The notes under the pieces: model-generated | What the model was told of the DNA's origin: nothing | Seen by the model: the letters and a program-made list of their open reading frames with translations, nothing else | Databases searched by the model: none | Shown: positions 63,005 to 64,000 of the stretch, in pieces | Numbering within the stretch: the first letter of the stretch is position 1 | Layout of the letters: every line of letters starts with the position of its first letter | Assembly (NCBI RefSeq): GCF_000170755.1 | Contig: NZ_ABCK01000016.1 | Coordinates: 1 to 64,000, forward strand | Direction of reading: 5' to 3' | Length of the DNA: 64,000 bases | DNA from: Lentisphaera araneosa HTCC2155 | GTDB taxonomy: Bacteria; Verrucomicrobiota; Lentisphaeria; Lentisphaerales; Lentisphaeraceae | Translations under genes and position numbers: made by a program

Positions 63005-64000
63005 TTAAAGGAACACTTTGAGCAGCGTTGTGGCAATGAGGAAGTAAATGAAGGAAGATAAGATGTCATTCATTGTTGTGACAAAAGGTCCTGCAGCAAC
63101 GGCAGGATCGAGACCACCTTTACGCAACATTATAGGAATTAGAGTGCCGATTAGACTAGCAGTGGTCATGCCGAAACAGACGGAGAAGAAGATGATCTTT
63201 GCTAAAATGAAGGGATCTAAGCTATTGCCATCTGCATAAAGTAAGGGGATGCCGATGTAGGCAATGACAGCTGCAATGAGGCCACAAACAATACCCATAA
63301 GTAAGCCAGATAAAGTTTCACGGAGGATCAGTGAGTTGAATTCTTCCGGTAAGATTTTTTCGAGTGCTAATTCACGAATAAAGACGGTGGCAGCCTGCAT
63401 TCCTGTGTTGCCCCCCATGGCGGCAATAACGGTTGGGAAAGCAGCGAGGACAATGAATTTATCGAGAGATTTAAGGAAATGACCGATCACAAAGGCGTTG
63501 GTTAAAGCGAGGAGAAGTGTGACGACGAGCCATGGGAGGCGGAGACGAATAGCTTCCATGAGATTGGCGTCGTGAGAAACAACTTCACTCGTACCCGTCA
63601 TGATCGCTATATCTTCGTCTGCTTCATCAATCGAGATATCGAGGATGTCATCCACGGTAATACGACCTACGATTTGGTTGCGGTGGTCGAGTACGGGCAT
63701 AACCCAGAGGTTATATTTGCGGAATTTTGCGGCAATTTTTTCTCGGTCTTCATCAAGACTAGCCCAAATTGAACTTGGTTCTGCAATTTCACCGACTTTC
63801 TCATCGGGATTGGCATTGATTAGGTCAATGAGTGAGATCGCCCCCTGGAAGTGTTTCGAGACAGAGTCAATTACGTAAATGTACATGACGGGGTCTTTTA
63901 GAGTCTCGGGCTGCAGTGAGTTGAGCACATCTTTCACGGTGAGGTTATCTGGGAAGGCACAAAGTTCCGAGGTCATGATACCACCACCAGATTCTTCATC
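63005..64000 (-). CDS. mgtE: Magnesium transporter MgtE, 5' end outside the window
   Basis: At least 331 residues are visible. The frame stays open to the window edge (…EESGGGIMTSE), and that string is the conserved start of the CBS pair, so the true N-terminal part lies beyond 64000. Two CBS domains (about residues 9-130 of the visible part) and five membrane helices follow, with the pore-helix motif PTVIAAMGGNTGMQAATV and a conserved AGPFVTTMNDILS. It mediates Mg2+ uptake through a gated channel. It is upstream of the GT39-like gene with a 23-bp gap. Confidence 0.92.
   Translation of the reverse strand, partial: DEESGGGIMTSELCAFPDNLTVKDVLNSLQPETLKDPVMYIYVIDSVSKHFQGAISLIDLINANPDEKVGEIAEPSSIWASLDEDREKIAAKFRKYNLWVMPVLDHRNQIVGRITVDDILDISIDEADEDIAIMTGTSEVVSHDANLMEAIRLRLPWLVVTLLLALTNAFVIGHFLKSLDKFIVLAAFPTVIAAMGGNTGMQAATVFIRELALEKILPEEFNSLILRETLSGLLMGIVCGLIAAVIAYIGIPLLYADGNSLDPFILAKIIFFSVCFGMTTASLIGTLIPIMLRKGGLDPAVAAGPFVTTMNDILSSFIYFLIATTLLKVFL

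Noticed and set aside
63976-64000. Start of MgtE at the ATG at 63976
   Set aside because: The frame continues open to the window edge and encodes the conserved EESGG-like segment before it, so that Met is internal.

Overview
The window looks like a chromosomal segment of a marine member of the Lentisphaerota (PVC superphylum), probably close to Lentisphaera. This is inferred from gene content, not from a marker tree. Eleven formylglycine-type (S1) sulfatases occur in 64 kb. Three single pseudopilin genes carry the [20 protein letters not shown] head that is very abundant in this phylum. There are also PVC-type heme-binding membrane-bound dehydrogenases, a ThuA-domain partner, and an ECF sigma factor paired with a Hanks-type kinase. 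The DNA is AT-rich. No rRNA, tRNA or CRISPR array was seen.

Layout. 0-7 kb: an uncharacterised secreted protein (paralogue of a 926-residue protein at 46-49 kb), a DUF1861 beta-propeller, and a 1267-residue ThuA/dehydrogenase/cytochrome/NPCBM fusion. 7.1-9.8 kb: kinase and ECF sigma pair. 10-26.7 kb: minus-strand glycan block. It holds a sulfatase, an intact IS256-family element with an 8-bp target duplication, a second dehydrogenase-cytochrome protein, a ThuA protein with two sulfatases, and a five-gene operon (GPH transporter, pseudopilin, GH10 xylanase, two sulfatases). 27-30.5 kb: a XylR-like regulator, GH43 enzyme and pseudopilin. 30.5-42 kb: MASE1/CHASE hybrid kinase, TIM-barrel epimerase, three sulfatases, a beta-propeller protein, and many palindromic repeats. 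42.3-53.1 kb: pseudopilin, then sulfatase/esterase/926-residue protein and a two-sulfatase operon. 53.5-57.7 kb: phosphohexomutase, a 41-residue small ORF, GH130 phosphorylase and GPH transporter. 57.9-64 kb: housekeeping genes (lnt, proS, a GT39-like membrane protein, mgtE running off the end).

How the genes fit together. Two catabolic themes are visible. One is a (probably sulfated) xylan-type pathway: GH10 endo-xylanase, sulfatases, a symporter, a XylR-like regulator and cytoplasmic GH43. The other is mannoside phosphorolysis: GPH import, GH130 phosphorolysis to mannose-1-phosphate, then a phosphohexomutase.

Two candidate regulatory codes emerge from reading the intergenic DNA. The first is a direct repeat TGTTAAGA-N13-(T/A/G)GTTAA(T/C)(C/T)AA at exactly 21-bp spacing. 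It lies upstream of four glycan operons, with a fifth degenerate copy. The second is a palindrome ATTACGTAAT upstream of the DUF1861/fusion pair, a sulfatase/pseudopilin pair and the GH130 operon. Non-coding DNA also holds at least three repeat families (239-bp tandem, 119-bp tandem, about 115-bp dispersed) and a 98-bp element that can fold as a three-way junction.
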